From Candidatus Poribacteria bacterium (GTDB taxonomy: Bacteria; Poribacteria; WGA-4E; WGA-3G): a DNA stretch of 64,000 nucleotides. Under the pieces are notes generated by a model. The model saw only the letters and a list, made by a program, of their open reading frames with translations. It made no database searches and was not told where the DNA came from. Below are positions 25,762 through 34,644 of the stretch, piece after piece (position 1 is the stretch's first letter; each line of letters opens with the position of its first letter). Location: the NCBI GenBank assembly GCA_022820835.1, contig JAJEET010000026.1, forward strand, positions 1 to 64,000, read 5' to 3'. Position numbers and translations under genes: made by a program.

Positions 25762-25803
25762 GGTATGCTCCGTCCACGGGATAACAACTCCCCGGGGCAT
25801 ACC
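25762..25803. other. Intergenic hairpin between the two hsp20 genes
   Basis: GGTATGC (25762-25768) and GCATACC (25797-25803) are complementary arms, with further GC-rich pairing possible inside (CCCCGGGG). It could stabilise or separate the two messages. It is not close enough to the second start to be called an RNA thermometer. Confidence 0.5.
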
Positions 25804-25846
25804 ACCAACAACACAATGGCTAACGAAACACAAAAGGAGAACGAAA

Positions 25847-26278
25847 ATGACTTATTTGACGCTTCGCAAACCCACAAGAAACCCATTCAGATTTTACAGC
25901 CCGTTCTTCGCGCCGACGCGTGTGAGAACCGATGCAGACACATACAACTGGACACCTTCAGTCGATATTTCCGAAACAGACAACGGCTTTGAAGTTCGCG
26001 CTGAACTCCCCGGGGTCGCAAAGGATGATCTCTCTGTTTCTGTCAAAGATAACCTCTTGACACTCAGCGGGGAAAAACGGCAGGAAAACAGTGAAGATAC
26101 GCAAAATTTCCGTCGTGTTGAACGCCATTACGGGAACTTCCAACGGCGATTTACACTCCCATCAGATGTGGTGGCAGACGACATCAAAGCCGATTACACC
26201 GACGGTGTGCTAACGCTGTCCATTCCGAAACCGGAAGCCGCCCAACCGACTGAAGTCCCGATTACAACCGCATCTTAA
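25847..26278 (+). CDS. Small heat shock protein, Hsp20 family (second paralogue)
   Basis: This 143-residue protein is close in layout to the upstream one: WTPSVDISETDNGFEVRAELPGVAKDDLSVSVKDNLLTLSGEKRQE, then FRRVERHYGNFQRRFTLPSDVVADDIKADYTDGVLTLSIPKPE. Both end in a PTE[IV]PIT-like tail. The pair looks like a tandem duplication and probably forms mixed oligomers. AAAAGGAGAACG precedes the ATG. A strong terminator follows. Confidence 0.95.
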   Translation: MTYLTLRKPTRNPFRFYSPFFAPTRVRTDADTYNWTPSVDISETDNGFEVRAELPGVAKDDLSVSVKDNLLTLSGEKRQENSEDTQNFRRVERHYGNFQRRFTLPSDVVADDIKADYTDGVLTLSIPKPEAAQPTEVPITTAS

Positions 26279-26283
26279 AGACA

Positions 26284-26312
26284 GAAGGCGAGGTTGCAAA
26301 CCCCGCCTGCAG
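26284..26312. repeat. Dispersed palindrome, GGCGAGGTT type
   Basis: AAGGCGAGGTTGCAAACCCC and the following GCCTGCAG form an imperfect hairpin (one A-C mismatch). It belongs to the same loose family as those at 3878, 55858, 55917, 61492 and 63364. Confidence 0.6.
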
Positions 26313-26329
26313 TGTGTATTATGTTGGAA

Positions 26330-26357
26330 AAGGCTGGCGCGTAAACGTGCCAGCCTT
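26330..26357 (+). terminator. Terminator of the hsp20 operon
   Basis: AAGGCTGGCGCG, loop TAAA and CGTGCCAGCCTT form a 12-bp stem with one G-U pair, followed by CTCTTATTGT. It lies between the converging hsp20 and aquaporin genes and may serve both. Confidence 0.8.
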
Positions 26358-26382
26358 CTCTTATTGTCTATGATTAAGTCTG

Positions 26383-27030
26383 TTATGCTTCGCCTTTGTC
26401 TTTCAATATACCGATATAGAGAAGCGCAGCGAGGATTGCCCCAATGAACGGTCCCACGAAATAGAGCCAGAGATCCGCATAATTCCCACTGACGATAGCA
26501 GGTCCCAAAGTCCGTGCCGGATTAAGCGAAGCCCGCGTCAAAGGACCGCCCATTAGGATGGCAAAGACCAACGTGAGCCCAATGGCAAGTCCAGTGAAGT
26601 TTCCTGCTTTCCCGCTCACAGCGGTGTTAAAAATAGTATTGACCAGAAAGAAAGTGAGCACGATTTCAATAACAAGTCCTTGAACCGGCGTAACACCTTC
26701 AGCTAGAATTGTTACACCGAGATCGCCTGGATCCGGGAGTAGAATATTAAGCAGGAGCGCACCCAGAATCCCGCCAAGAAATTGCACAACCCAATATCCG
26801 ATAGCTGCCACGAATTCAATCTCGCCTGCTATCAGTAAACCCAGTGTCACAGCCGGATTAATATGCGTACCGGAGATATGCCCATAAGCATAAATAAACA
26901 CTACAATGACTAAACCGTGAGCGAGTGCAACGCCTACTAAATTCGCTGAACCGATCGCCAACGCGCCAGCACCAATAAAAATCAGAGCGAAGGTGCCGAT
27001 AAATTCGGCAACTAAGTTCTTCGTATTCAT
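26383..27030 (-). CDS. Aquaporin / MIP-family channel
   Basis: This 215-residue membrane protein has both NPA motifs of the major intrinsic protein family: ISGTHINPAVTLG and ASLNPARTLGPAI. About six membrane segments are visible. The family conducts water, glycerol or small neutral solutes; selectivity cannot be fixed here. The track start at 27078 is a GTG inside a repeat element. The ATG at 27030 has AAGGAGG upstream. A MITE-like element begins only 17 bases upstream, so the promoter lies in or beyond the element. Confidence 0.92.
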   Translation of the reverse strand: MNTKNLVAEFIGTFALIFIGAGALAIGSANLVGVALAHGLVIVVFIYAYGHISGTHINPAVTLGLLIAGEIEFVAAIGYWVVQFLGGILGALLLNILLPDPGDLGVTILAEGVTPVQGLVIEIVLTFFLVNTIFNTAVSGKAGNFTGLAIGLTLVFAILMGGPLTRASLNPARTLGPAIVSGNYADLWLYFVGPFIGAILAALLYIGILKDKGEA

Positions 27031-27046
27031 GAAATCCTCCTTGCGT

Positions 27047-27165
27047 TTATAGTGGCCTGAAAAAATAATGAGACACACTTTGAAAGACGGGCGAGGGGAC
27101 CTCGCCCCTACGAACTGTCTTCTGTTAAAGGAAAAGTGTCTGATTAATTGCTGGTTTTACTATAA
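27047..27165. mobile_element. MITE-like element, copy 2 of the 119-base family
   Basis: It runs from TTATAGTGGCC to TTTTACTATAA and is collinear with copy 1 at 19977: both share GACAC, the palindrome GGGCGAGG-GGA-CCTCGCCC and AAGTGTCT near the right end. It lies directly upstream of the aquaporin start and might carry its promoter. Together with the next two entries it accounts for most of the 443-base gap 27031-27473. Confidence 0.75.
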
Positions 27166-27263
27166 AATTGAACTATCAGATGGTTTGTTACATTAGTGAA
27201 AACGATAATTTCAAAGTCCTAACGAAAAGCAGTATACCAAAGTTTTAATTTTGCGTCAACCAC

Positions 27264-27292
27264 TTGACAACCTTCAAGGAATATGCTAAATT
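27264..27292 (+). promoter_or_regulatory. Sigma-70 promoter for the first WD40 gene
   Basis: TTGACA (27264-27269), 17 bases and TAAATT (27287-27292). The same pair of hexamers precedes the gene at 670. The leader is about 175 bases long. Confidence 0.6.
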
Positions 27293-27375
27293 GAGGTGAG
27301 TTTGACTAAAAAACATTGGTTTGATTTAAACATTCCAGATGCGTTTCAGGGAACTCTATTTTGCGTCCTAAAGGT

Positions 27376-27432
27376 GTCCATTGTAGCGCAACTGTTAGTT
27401 AATGGGAGATTGCAGACAAACTAACAATGGAC
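27376..27432 (+). promoter_or_regulatory. Inverted repeat in the WD40 gene leader
   Basis: GTCCATTGT (27376-27384) and ACAATGGAC (27424-27432) are perfect nine-base arms. Between them lies a small hairpin AACT-GTT-AGTT (27390-27400) preceded by TGTAGC, which is shared with sites at 15898 and 53690. The leader RNA could fold as a branched structure ending about 40 bases before the ATG. Confidence 0.5.
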
Positions 27433-27473
27433 GTTTATTACCCTTACGTTAAATATTCAAAAGAGGAAATCTT

Positions 27474-29543
27474 ATGAAATTGAGACATTATGCCATCTTA
27501 ATGCTCTCTACGTGCATGGTATTTCTGTTTATAGCACAAGTTACCGCACAAGATTACACAACATGGAGTTTACCGCAAGGTGCCAAAGCACGATTCGGTA
27601 AAGGGCGTGTAAAAGGCATGCAGTATTCTCCAGACGGCACGCAACTTGCTGTCGCAACCGATATCGGAGTTTGGATATACGACGCAAACAGTGGCGGATT
27701 ACTTCAGCTCCTCACAGGACATAGAGACAGAGTTAATTCCGTGGTGTATTCACCAGATGGGAACACCATTGCCAGTAACAGTTGGAGTGAAATCCATTTG
27801 TGGGATGCTGCTACTGGTAAACACATAACTACACTTAAGACGAACGGTAATGGTGCTATAGCATACTCTCCGGATGGAAAAACAATCGCTAGTACAAGCC
27901 ACGAAGGCACAATCTATTTGTGGGATGTCGGCACAGGCGAACTCAAAACTACGATCCGAAGACACACGACCATGGTCTTCTCAATAGCATATTCACCGGA
28001 TGGAAAAACAATCGCTGCTGCAAGTCGGGATAAGACAGTGAGCCTATCAGATGCCGCCACAGGTGAACTTATCAACACATTAACAGGCCACACAGATGTG
28101 GTATCTTCCGTTGCATATTCACCCGATGGCAGCACAATTATCAGTGCAAGTACGGACGATACAGTCCAACTGTGGGATGCTGCTACCGGAGAACACAAAA
28201 CTACGCTCAGAGGACATAATCACTATGTTAGCTCTGCAGTCTATTCACCCGATGGAAATATGATCGCCAGTCAAGGCTGGGATGGCGTGTTTTTTTGGGA
28301 TCTGACGCTCGGAGAAGCCAAAGCAGCAATCAAAAAGTCTGTGCGGAGTACCGCTGCTCTGGCGTATTCACCCGATGGAAATATAATTGCTATTGCCAAT
28401 GTTGATGGCACAGTCGATGTGTGGGATGCTGGGGACGCACAAAACAACGGTATACCCCAACAGAAATACAACTTGAGATCCTTTATTATAGGGCATAAGA
28501 AATGGGCTGATCAATTAGCGTATTCACCCGATGGTAAGACTATCGTCTGTGCGAATTCGAGCGGCATACATTTATGGAACGCTGTAACCGGTAAACACGT
28601 AGCAACATTCAAAGGACATACAGATAACATAAATTCCGTTGCGTATTCACCTGATGGGAAAACTATCTTAGGGGGGACTTGGGATGGTCGGGTACATCTG
28701 TGGGATGCTGAAACAGGACGTTATACAGGTTTTCCGCGTGAGAATAGATTAAGACCCTCCGACGGACCAGACCCTACTACCGGTCATATTTATCGTAGGG
28801 ACCATGTCACCTCAGCAATTTATTCACCGGATGGGAAAACTATCGTCAGTGCAATTGACGACGATACCGTTCATTTGTGGGATGCTGAAGCAGGAAAACA
28901 GAAAAATATGCTTATTGGGCATCAGGATCTCATTCATTCTCTCGCGTATTCGCCCGATGGAAATACGATCGCCAGTGCAAGTAAGGATAAAACTGTACGT
29001 TTGTGGGACACTGAAACAGGAAAACAGAAAAATACACTTATTGGGCATAACGACCTCGTTTACTCCGTTGCGTATTCGCCCGATGGGAAAACTATCGCCA
29101 GCGGATCGGCTTACATTGATAACTCAGTGCGTTTATGGAATGCTGAAACAGGAAAACAGAAAAATATACTTAGAGCCACGGGTATAGTCTATTCCATAGT
29201 ATTTTCGCCAGATGGAAAAACTATCGCTGCTGGAACTTCAGGCGGCATATATTTGTGGGATGCTGAAACAACAAGACAGAAAACGAGGCTCACTGGATAT
29301 AAAAGTTCAGTTGAAGACATTGCCTACTCGCCTGATGGTAAGACTCTTGCAAGTGTGGGTTCGGACGGTACAATGATCCTGTGGGATCTCGCTGGAGAAC
29401 GCAAAGGAGAACCCATACAGCTTGTCGCGGATTTCAATAGCGACGGTGTTGTCAATTTATTGGATGCCATACCCGTTTTTTTAGATTTTATCACAGATAT
29501 TATTTTAATTATAAAAAAGTTAGGGCAGGCAATGCCTGCATAG
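27474..29543 (+). CDS. Secreted WD40 protein with 14 repeats and a dockerin-like tail
   Basis: This 689-residue protein begins with a signal peptide (MKLRHYAILMLSTCMVFLFIAQVTAQ). I count 14 units with SPDG and a WD-like end (LWDAATG), enough for two seven-bladed propellers. After the last blade comes ADFNSDGVVNLLDAI, which matches one calcium loop of a type I dockerin, then a hydrophobic end (FITDIILIIKKLG). It is probably an exported scaffold. The mature start DYTTWSLPQGAKARFGKG is nearly the same as in the WD40 protein at 46906, so the two are paralogues. The stop codon lies in a palindrome GCAGGCAATGCCTGC. Confidence 0.9.
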   Translation: MKLRHYAILMLSTCMVFLFIAQVTAQDYTTWSLPQGAKARFGKGRVKGMQYSPDGTQLAVATDIGVWIYDANSGGLLQLLTGHRDRVNSVVYSPDGNTIASNSWSEIHLWDAATGKHITTLKTNGNGAIAYSPDGKTIASTSHEGTIYLWDVGTGELKTTIRRHTTMVFSIAYSPDGKTIAAASRDKTVSLSDAATGELINTLTGHTDVVSSVAYSPDGSTIISASTDDTVQLWDAATGEHKTTLRGHNHYVSSAVYSPDGNMIASQGWDGVFFWDLTLGEAKAAIKKSVRSTAALAYSPDGNIIAIANVDGTVDVWDAGDAQNNGIPQQKYNLRSFIIGHKKWADQLAYSPDGKTIVCANSSGIHLWNAVTGKHVATFKGHTDNINSVAYSPDGKTILGGTWDGRVHLWDAETGRYTGFPRENRLRPSDGPDPTTGHIYRRDHVTSAIYSPDGKTIVSAIDDDTVHLWDAEAGKQKNMLIGHQDLIHSLAYSPDGNTIASASKDKTVRLWDTETGKQKNTLIGHNDLVYSVAYSPDGKTIASGSAYIDNSVRLWNAETGKQKNILRATGIVYSIVFSPDGKTIAAGTSGGIYLWDAETTRQKTRLTGYKSSVEDIAYSPDGKTLASVGSDGTMILWDLAGERKGEPIQLVADFNSDGVVNLLDAIPVFLDFITDIILIIKKLGQAMPA

Positions 29544-29576
29544 TTATAGAAAGCAACTTCAAAACGGAGGACCCTC

Positions 29577-29882
29577 ATGAAAAAAGAAATTAGTACCGAT
29601 GTTAAAGGCATTAATCGCTTTGTTTTTGAAGCGGGCGCAGATAGAAATCAACTTCATCTTCATATCTCGGAAGTCGGTCCAGGGCAACGCGCGCACCCGC
29701 CGCATACACATGATGGACAGGAAATTTTCTATGTATTTTCTGGGAAAGGGGAAGTCTTGTTTGGTGAAGAGACACACCGGGTTAGCGACAACGAAGCCGT
29801 TCATGTCGATTGTCAAGTGTTGCACGGGATACGCAACGTCGGGGAGATACCACTTCGCTATGCCGTGATTATCGCGAAGTGA
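29577..29882 (+). CDS. Cupin-domain protein
   Basis: This 101-residue protein is a single cupin barrel. GPGQRAHPPHTHDGQEIFYVFSGKGEVLFG contains the metal-binding HxH...E pattern, and VHVDCQVLHGIRNVG holds the second-motif histidine. Cupins of this size bind a metal and a small ligand, acting as isomerases, dioxygenases or sensors. GGAGG precedes the ATG. It follows the WD40 gene by 33 bases on the same strand and may be co-transcribed. The exact activity is unknown. Confidence 0.88.
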   Translation: MKKEISTDVKGINRFVFEAGADRNQLHLHISEVGPGQRAHPPHTHDGQEIFYVFSGKGEVLFGEETHRVSDNEAVHVDCQVLHGIRNVGEIPLRYAVIIAK

Positions 29883-29932
29883 CCCGTTCCATGAAGGACA
29901 GAATTCGTATAGAAAATGCTCAGAGCGTTTTT

Positions 29933-30370
29933 TTATTCTAACGGATCATCCGATAATTGACCGGCACATAGGTGATAAATACCGTAAAGTCCTGCTGCGA
30001 TCAGGACGATCCCGATGCATGCCAATCCGCGTCGGACCCAAATCGGTTGTAAAAAGACTGGGAGACCAATTGTGAACCATCGTGGTTGCAGTAGATTCGA
30101 CAGGGCAATGCTGAAATAGAGTAAGCCGTAAGCAATGAGACCAATATCGCTCGCGAATTCTTGCTTCAGTGGCGTGACAGGCAACTTGAACGGATTGAGA
30201 AGATAGTCACCAGAAAAGATTAAGGTAATCCCGACAGTTAGAAAGCAAATCAGGATGACATTTGAATAGCCTGAATGCCGTAGCATGACCAATAAGACGA
30301 TACTGATGCATCCCAATAGTAGGCTCATCACGCCTTGCATAATTTGATAACTTCTATTTTGTGAAATCAT
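29933..30370 (-). CDS. Small integral membrane protein of unknown function
   Basis: This 145-residue protein has four hydrophobic segments (for example IMQGVMSLLLGCISIVLLVML, VILICFLTVGITLIFSG, IGLIAYGLLYFSIAL and LACIGIVLIAAGLYGIYHL). No family was recognised. It begins 12 bases after the DppB-type permease stop on the same strand, so it is probably the last gene of that operon. Its place is where a second permease would be expected, but it is too small and lacks the permease EAA loop. Confidence 0.65.
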   Translation of the reverse strand: MISQNRSYQIMQGVMSLLLGCISIVLLVMLRHSGYSNVILICFLTVGITLIFSGDYLLNPFKLPVTPLKQEFASDIGLIAYGLLYFSIALSNLLQPRWFTIGLPVFLQPIWVRRGLACIGIVLIAAGLYGIYHLCAGQLSDDPLE

Positions 30371-30382
30371 TCTTTGACTTTC

Positions 30383-31363
30383 TTATCCGAATCGGATGCG
30401 CGGATCGACGAGGGTATAACTAATATCGGTTAACAACAAGCCGACAATATACAGGACAGAGCCGAGATAGACCATGCTCCGCACAATGGCGAAATCCTGT
30501 GCCTGAATTGCTTCGATCGTAAAACTCCCTAATCCGGGAATGGCGAAAAACGCCTCCATCACCAAGCTGCCGAGAAAGAGTAACGGGATTGCCAATACAA
30601 CATTCGTCAGGATCGGGATCATTGCGTTCTTGAGTGCATGTTTAAAGAGAACTGCGGCTTCGCTTACGCCTTTCGCACGTGCCGTCCGCACATAGTCGCG
30701 ATTTACCTCCTCAAGGAATATCGTTCGGTAGAAACGAATACCGCTACCGATACCGCTGATGATACCGATAACCACAGGTAGAATTACGAACTTCAACATG
30801 TTTACACCCGAATCGTAGCCTGAGATCGGAAACAGACGCAACATCTTTCCAAACAACCACTGCCCGCCAATGATATAAAAGAGGGAGGAGATAGACATAA
30901 CGGTCACCGCAACGATTGTACCCCAGAAATCGACGTAAGTTGCCCGATAGTAAGCCACAATCATTGAAATGGTAATATTCACCAGAAGCCCAAGTATAAA
31001 CGTCGGCAAAGCAATAGCCAAGCTTGCCCACATCCGTTGTGAAATCTGCGCCGTTATGTCAATGTTGTTTGTATCAGATGTCCCGAAATCAAAAACGAAA
31101 AGTTTCGCGGCTTTCTGAAAGAAGATAGTCTCCGTAAAGTACCCACCGTCAGATGCCTCAGGATTAAAAAAGAGAGGTAAGTGGTATCCGTTCTGTTTTT
31201 TCCAATTGTCAACATCTTCCTGTGTAATATTCTTCTCACCGAGAATCTTCCGTGCCATCTGGTCAGGCGAGTTAACAACGAAAAAGAGGAAGAAAACGAT
31301 GAGGTTCACACCTATCAGGATAGGGATTGCGTAAAGAATTCGCCGGACGATATAAGTAAACAT
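30383..31363 (-). CDS. DppB/OppB-type ABC transporter permease
   Basis: This 326-residue protein matches the peptide/nickel permease family: it opens MFTYIVRRILYAIPILIGVNLIVFFLFF, and it has DYVRTARAKGVSEAAVLFKHALKNAMIPILT, the EAA-type loop that contacts the ATPase. Six membrane segments are visible. It imports oligopeptides or similar solutes with the binding protein encoded directly upstream (6-base gap). No DppC, DppD or DppF gene is adjacent, so the other subunits must be elsewhere or the system is incomplete. Confidence 0.93.
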   Translation of the reverse strand: MFTYIVRRILYAIPILIGVNLIVFFLFFVVNSPDQMARKILGEKNITQEDVDNWKKQNGYHLPLFFNPEASDGGYFTETIFFQKAAKLFVFDFGTSDTNNIDITAQISQRMWASLAIALPTFILGLLVNITISMIVAYYRATYVDFWGTIVAVTVMSISSLFYIIGGQWLFGKMLRLFPISGYDSGVNMLKFVILPVVIGIISGIGSGIRFYRTIFLEEVNRDYVRTARAKGVSEAAVLFKHALKNAMIPILTNVVLAIPLLFLGSLVMEAFFAIPGLGSFTIEAIQAQDFAIVRSMVYLGSVLYIVGLLLTDISYTLVDPRIRFG

Positions 31364-31369
31364 TTCTGT

Positions 31370-33493
31370 CTATTGTGTTCCTCTTTCTCGCTTCCAAATT
31401 GTGATAGCAGCAGGAATTGTCCCTAAAATTAGCAGTCCGAGACACAACCAAAGGGGCCAGACGATGGGTTTATTCCATGCTTGACGGTTTTCTGTGCGCT
31501 GACCGGCATCGATGCGAAGATACTTCAAATTGCCACGTCCCAAAGAACTCGGTTTATTGTTCTTCAACCACTGGTGCGATAGACCGAAAGTGACAGGATG
31601 ATAGACGAAAACCCAAGGCGCATCACGTTGTAACAAACGGTTCATCTCACGGATACGTGCTAATCGTTCCGGTGAGTTCTCCATATTTTTCATCTCTTCA
31701 AAAAGGCGATTGTATTCAGGATTATCGTAGTTCGCAGCGTTTTCACCATCGTGTAAGGTTTTACTATTCGGACCGTAGAGGAGGAACAAGAAATTTTCGG
31801 CGTCAGGATAATCGGCATGCCATCCCCAATAGATGATCTGAAAATTCCCATTTTTCACTTTGTCGCGAAACCGATTGTAATCCGTGGTTCGGCTCTCCAT
31901 TGTGATACCGATCTGTTCTAATTTATTTCGCATCCATGTCAATTGGGACGTGGCACCCGCCGAATTCCATGTATTGTCAAAAGAGACGATCAGTGGGTTT
32001 CCCTTACGATCCTGTCCGCCCGGGTAACCGGCTTCCGCGAGAAGTTGGCGTGCTTCTTCGATGGATTTTCGGATGGGACGATTCGTGCTCGCATCCCAGT
32101 TATAAAGATAAGGGTTAATGCCCGCTTCACCCGATTCATACCCAAAGATACCGGGGGGCAGCGGACTGTGTGATACAACACCGCGTCCGTTGCGGAAAAT
32201 CTCAATATATTCTTCGTAATTCAAGGCAATCGAAATCGCCTGCCGAAGTTTCTGTTTCTCTGGTGTGTACCCGCCAACGGTATCATCTAACATATTGAAA
32301 GCAAGATAAATAGTCGTCGGTTCCACACTGGTGCGTAAGACGATATGTTTCGTTTTCAATTCCTCACTTGTGCTCGGATCCCCCGTTTCGTCGAAAGCGA
32401 TGGCACTATCAAACGTATCTGAGGAGATACCCGAATTATCGTAATACCCCTGCAAAAACTTATTCCATCGCGGAATATATTCCTTCTCTAATTTATAAAC
32501 AACTTTCGGTATAAATGGAACAACCTCCCACGCGTCGTCCAAAAGTCCGGCTTCCCTATCCCCGGGTTCACCACTTGAGGGATAGCGTTCCACCCGAAAA
32601 TTCTCGTTCTTGACGAGCACGATCTCCTTGTGTGCGAGGAGCGTCTCTATGCGATAGGCGCCCGTTCCCACAGGAAACCGATCAATCGTGATGTTCCGTT
32701 CCTTCATAACAGGTTGATTGTAAAAATCGATCGCCTCTTTAGGCATCGGAGAAAAGAACGGCATCGCCAACCAATAGACGAACTGCGGATACTTCGCTTT
32801 GAGAATAACCCTATAAGTATACCGGTCTACGACTTCTACACCCGGAAACGGCGCATCGGCTTGTCCATTCGCAACGGCAGCTGAATACGCGTCCATACCC
32901 AGAATATAATCCGCCAATGTACTGAGAATAGGGCAAGAGAGACGCGGATCAGCCATCCGTTTAATCTGGTGAACATAATCGTCAGCGATAAGTTCACGCG
33001 TCCCTGTCATCGGAAAATCCTTGATCTCGGCAAATCGCGACACATCTGCTTCTTTTAAGTCATGGTATCGCAGTGCTCCGCTTTCAGTTTTGGCGAAGCA
33101 GGGGTGCGGTTGGTACATAATACCGGGACGTATCCGAATTTCATAGACCGCACGCGCGACAGACGCTGCAGGGGCATTTGATGCCAGCTGCCTTCCGCGA
33201 GCATCGTAATAACGCGGTCGCGGGACAGTCTCTGCTGTCAATGGAATCAATGTATAAGGTCGCTTCAGGTAGTGGTATCGCAAAGGCGGCTCATAAATCT
33301 GCTGAATAAACCTATATTCATCCGAACTGTAGGAGATCGCTGGATCAAAGTGTTTCGGTTCTTCGGTAAATGTACTGTAGTAGATTTCCTCGTTGCGTTC
33401 AGATTTCGGATACGGATTGTTCGGCACACCACAACTGATCAAGAAAACCAGTGCCATGAGTGCTATGCAACACCTGCTTGTATACGATGTCAT
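31370..33493 (-). CDS. Oligopeptide-type ABC transporter substrate-binding lipoprotein (SBP_bac_5)
   Basis: The protein is 707 residues from the ATG at 33493; the track start at 33538 would make a long n-region. The signal ends LVFLISC, a lipobox. Near the N-terminus is YYSTFTEEPKHFDPAISYSSDE, the usual opening of DppA/OppA proteins. Later blocks include YLAFNMLDDTVGGYTPEKQKLRQAISIALNYEEYI and NFQIIYWGWHADYPDAENFLFLLYG. At over 700 residues it is longer than most family members (about 530), with insertions before residue 250. The C-terminus has an extra hydrophobic helix (PIVWPLWLCLGLLILGTIPAAITIW), so it may be anchored at both ends. Confidence 0.9.
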   Translation of the reverse strand: MTSYTSRCCIALMALVFLISCGVPNNPYPKSERNEEIYYSTFTEEPKHFDPAISYSSDEYRFIQQIYEPPLRYHYLKRPYTLIPLTAETVPRPRYYDARGRQLASNAPAASVARAVYEIRIRPGIMYQPHPCFAKTESGALRYHDLKEADVSRFAEIKDFPMTGTRELIADDYVHQIKRMADPRLSCPILSTLADYILGMDAYSAAVANGQADAPFPGVEVVDRYTYRVILKAKYPQFVYWLAMPFFSPMPKEAIDFYNQPVMKERNITIDRFPVGTGAYRIETLLAHKEIVLVKNENFRVERYPSSGEPGDREAGLLDDAWEVVPFIPKVVYKLEKEYIPRWNKFLQGYYDNSGISSDTFDSAIAFDETGDPSTSEELKTKHIVLRTSVEPTTIYLAFNMLDDTVGGYTPEKQKLRQAISIALNYEEYIEIFRNGRGVVSHSPLPPGIFGYESGEAGINPYLYNWDASTNRPIRKSIEEARQLLAEAGYPGGQDRKGNPLIVSFDNTWNSAGATSQLTWMRNKLEQIGITMESRTTDYNRFRDKVKNGNFQIIYWGWHADYPDAENFLFLLYGPNSKTLHDGENAANYDNPEYNRLFEEMKNMENSPERLARIREMNRLLQRDAPWVFVYHPVTFGLSHQWLKNNKPSSLGRGNLKYLRIDAGQRTENRQAWNKPIVWPLWLCLGLLILGTIPAAITIWKRERGTQ

Positions 33494-33564
33494 AAACCTA
33501 ATTACTTGCCTTGTGGAGTGGTGTTTTGATAGTCTCATAATTTTTCGCTTACGAAAATGGTTTC

Positions 33565-34644
33565 TTAAAGTCCGTAAAGAAGTGTTAATGATATCAAAGG
33601 ACCGAATTCAAATGCGTCGCTCTCCTCGTACACACCACCCCATAAGGAATCAGTATCGTCATAGAGCGTCTCTTGGTGTAAAGGGAGCATTACTGCCAAG
33701 GACAACGGGAGATCATAAGGCGTTACAACGGATACCCCAAACGATGCCATGCTGAATCGGAGTCCGGTATTGATGTCGCGTTTGCCTGCCCATTGCGCGT
33801 AGGATTGATAAAAACCGAGGTACCCAGCTTGGAACGTAAGCCAATCACTGACACGATAACTTAAACCGCCTGTGTAGGTAACCTCTCTGGACCCGCGATA
33901 GGTCTTGCTATTCTCATAGAACGGCAATTTCCCACGGATACTGGCACTTGCATTTAGCCCTTTGTAGATGGGCAAACTATAATACAAATCGACAAGCGGG
34001 TTGAACGTCCCCGTTCCAAACTGGATATGGAGATGTTCAAGTCCGGCATTCCCAAGTTTCCAAGGGTCCTCTTCGGTTTTACCAAGAGGAATCGTCGTTC
34101 CGACACGTGCCATCAAAAGATCGTTCTCTCTAAGGAGTCCTGGCATCCGATAGCCTAACAACAGATCCACATCGGCAAATCCGATGTAAGTCTCATTTCT
34201 ATGATGATTATCGCGGCTACGTATAATCGCTTCCCAATCCGCGGGCGTAACCGGATCAATCTTTTCAAGTGTTGCCTCCTGCGTTTTCGTCTCGTATGGT
34301 ATATTGGCTTCCAGCACCCATTGGGAAGAGAGTTGATACTTCAATCCGACATCAACCCGAAAGATATTCAGATTGACATGGTGTCGGTGCAACGGGACCT
34401 CTATTACTTTTCCATCTGGCGAAATCCCTTTGGTTTCTAAGTGTCCGCCTTGTGCGTCCAACCAGCGCATCATACTGAAAGTACTCTGAAACTTACGCGT
34501 TTCTCCTGAAGTCAAACTGACTTCACCGATCCCGCCACGTGGAATCGCGGGGTTGCTTCAGGCGCCTCAGCTCTCTTGGGCAAAACCGAGGGGCAGAAAA
34601 ACAAACTGGAAGCAGAACAATAGAGCAAGAATCCGAACCATCAT
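33565..34644 (-). pseudogene. Outer-membrane beta-barrel-like protein gene with damaged N-terminus
   Basis: The track ORF (33565-34515) lacks a signal peptide. Directly upstream, in the same frame, the ATG at 34644 begins MMVRILALLFCFQFVFLPLGFAQ, a clean signal peptide, but the frame then meets two TGA stops within four codons. The +1 frame between them reads RAEAPEATP, so a pair of compensating one-base shifts would restore a continuous protein. The ATG overlaps the stop of the aldo/keto reductase as ATGA. The body has alternating beta-strand patterns and aromatic residues (GLKYQLSSQWVLEANIPY, TFQAGYLGFYQSYAQ) like small outer-membrane transporters. It may be an assembly error or real decay. 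Confidence 0.6.

Noticed and set aside
27640-29400. Periodic DNA repeat of about 120 bases
   Set aside because: It is explained by the WD40 repeats of the encoded protein and is not a separate DNA element.
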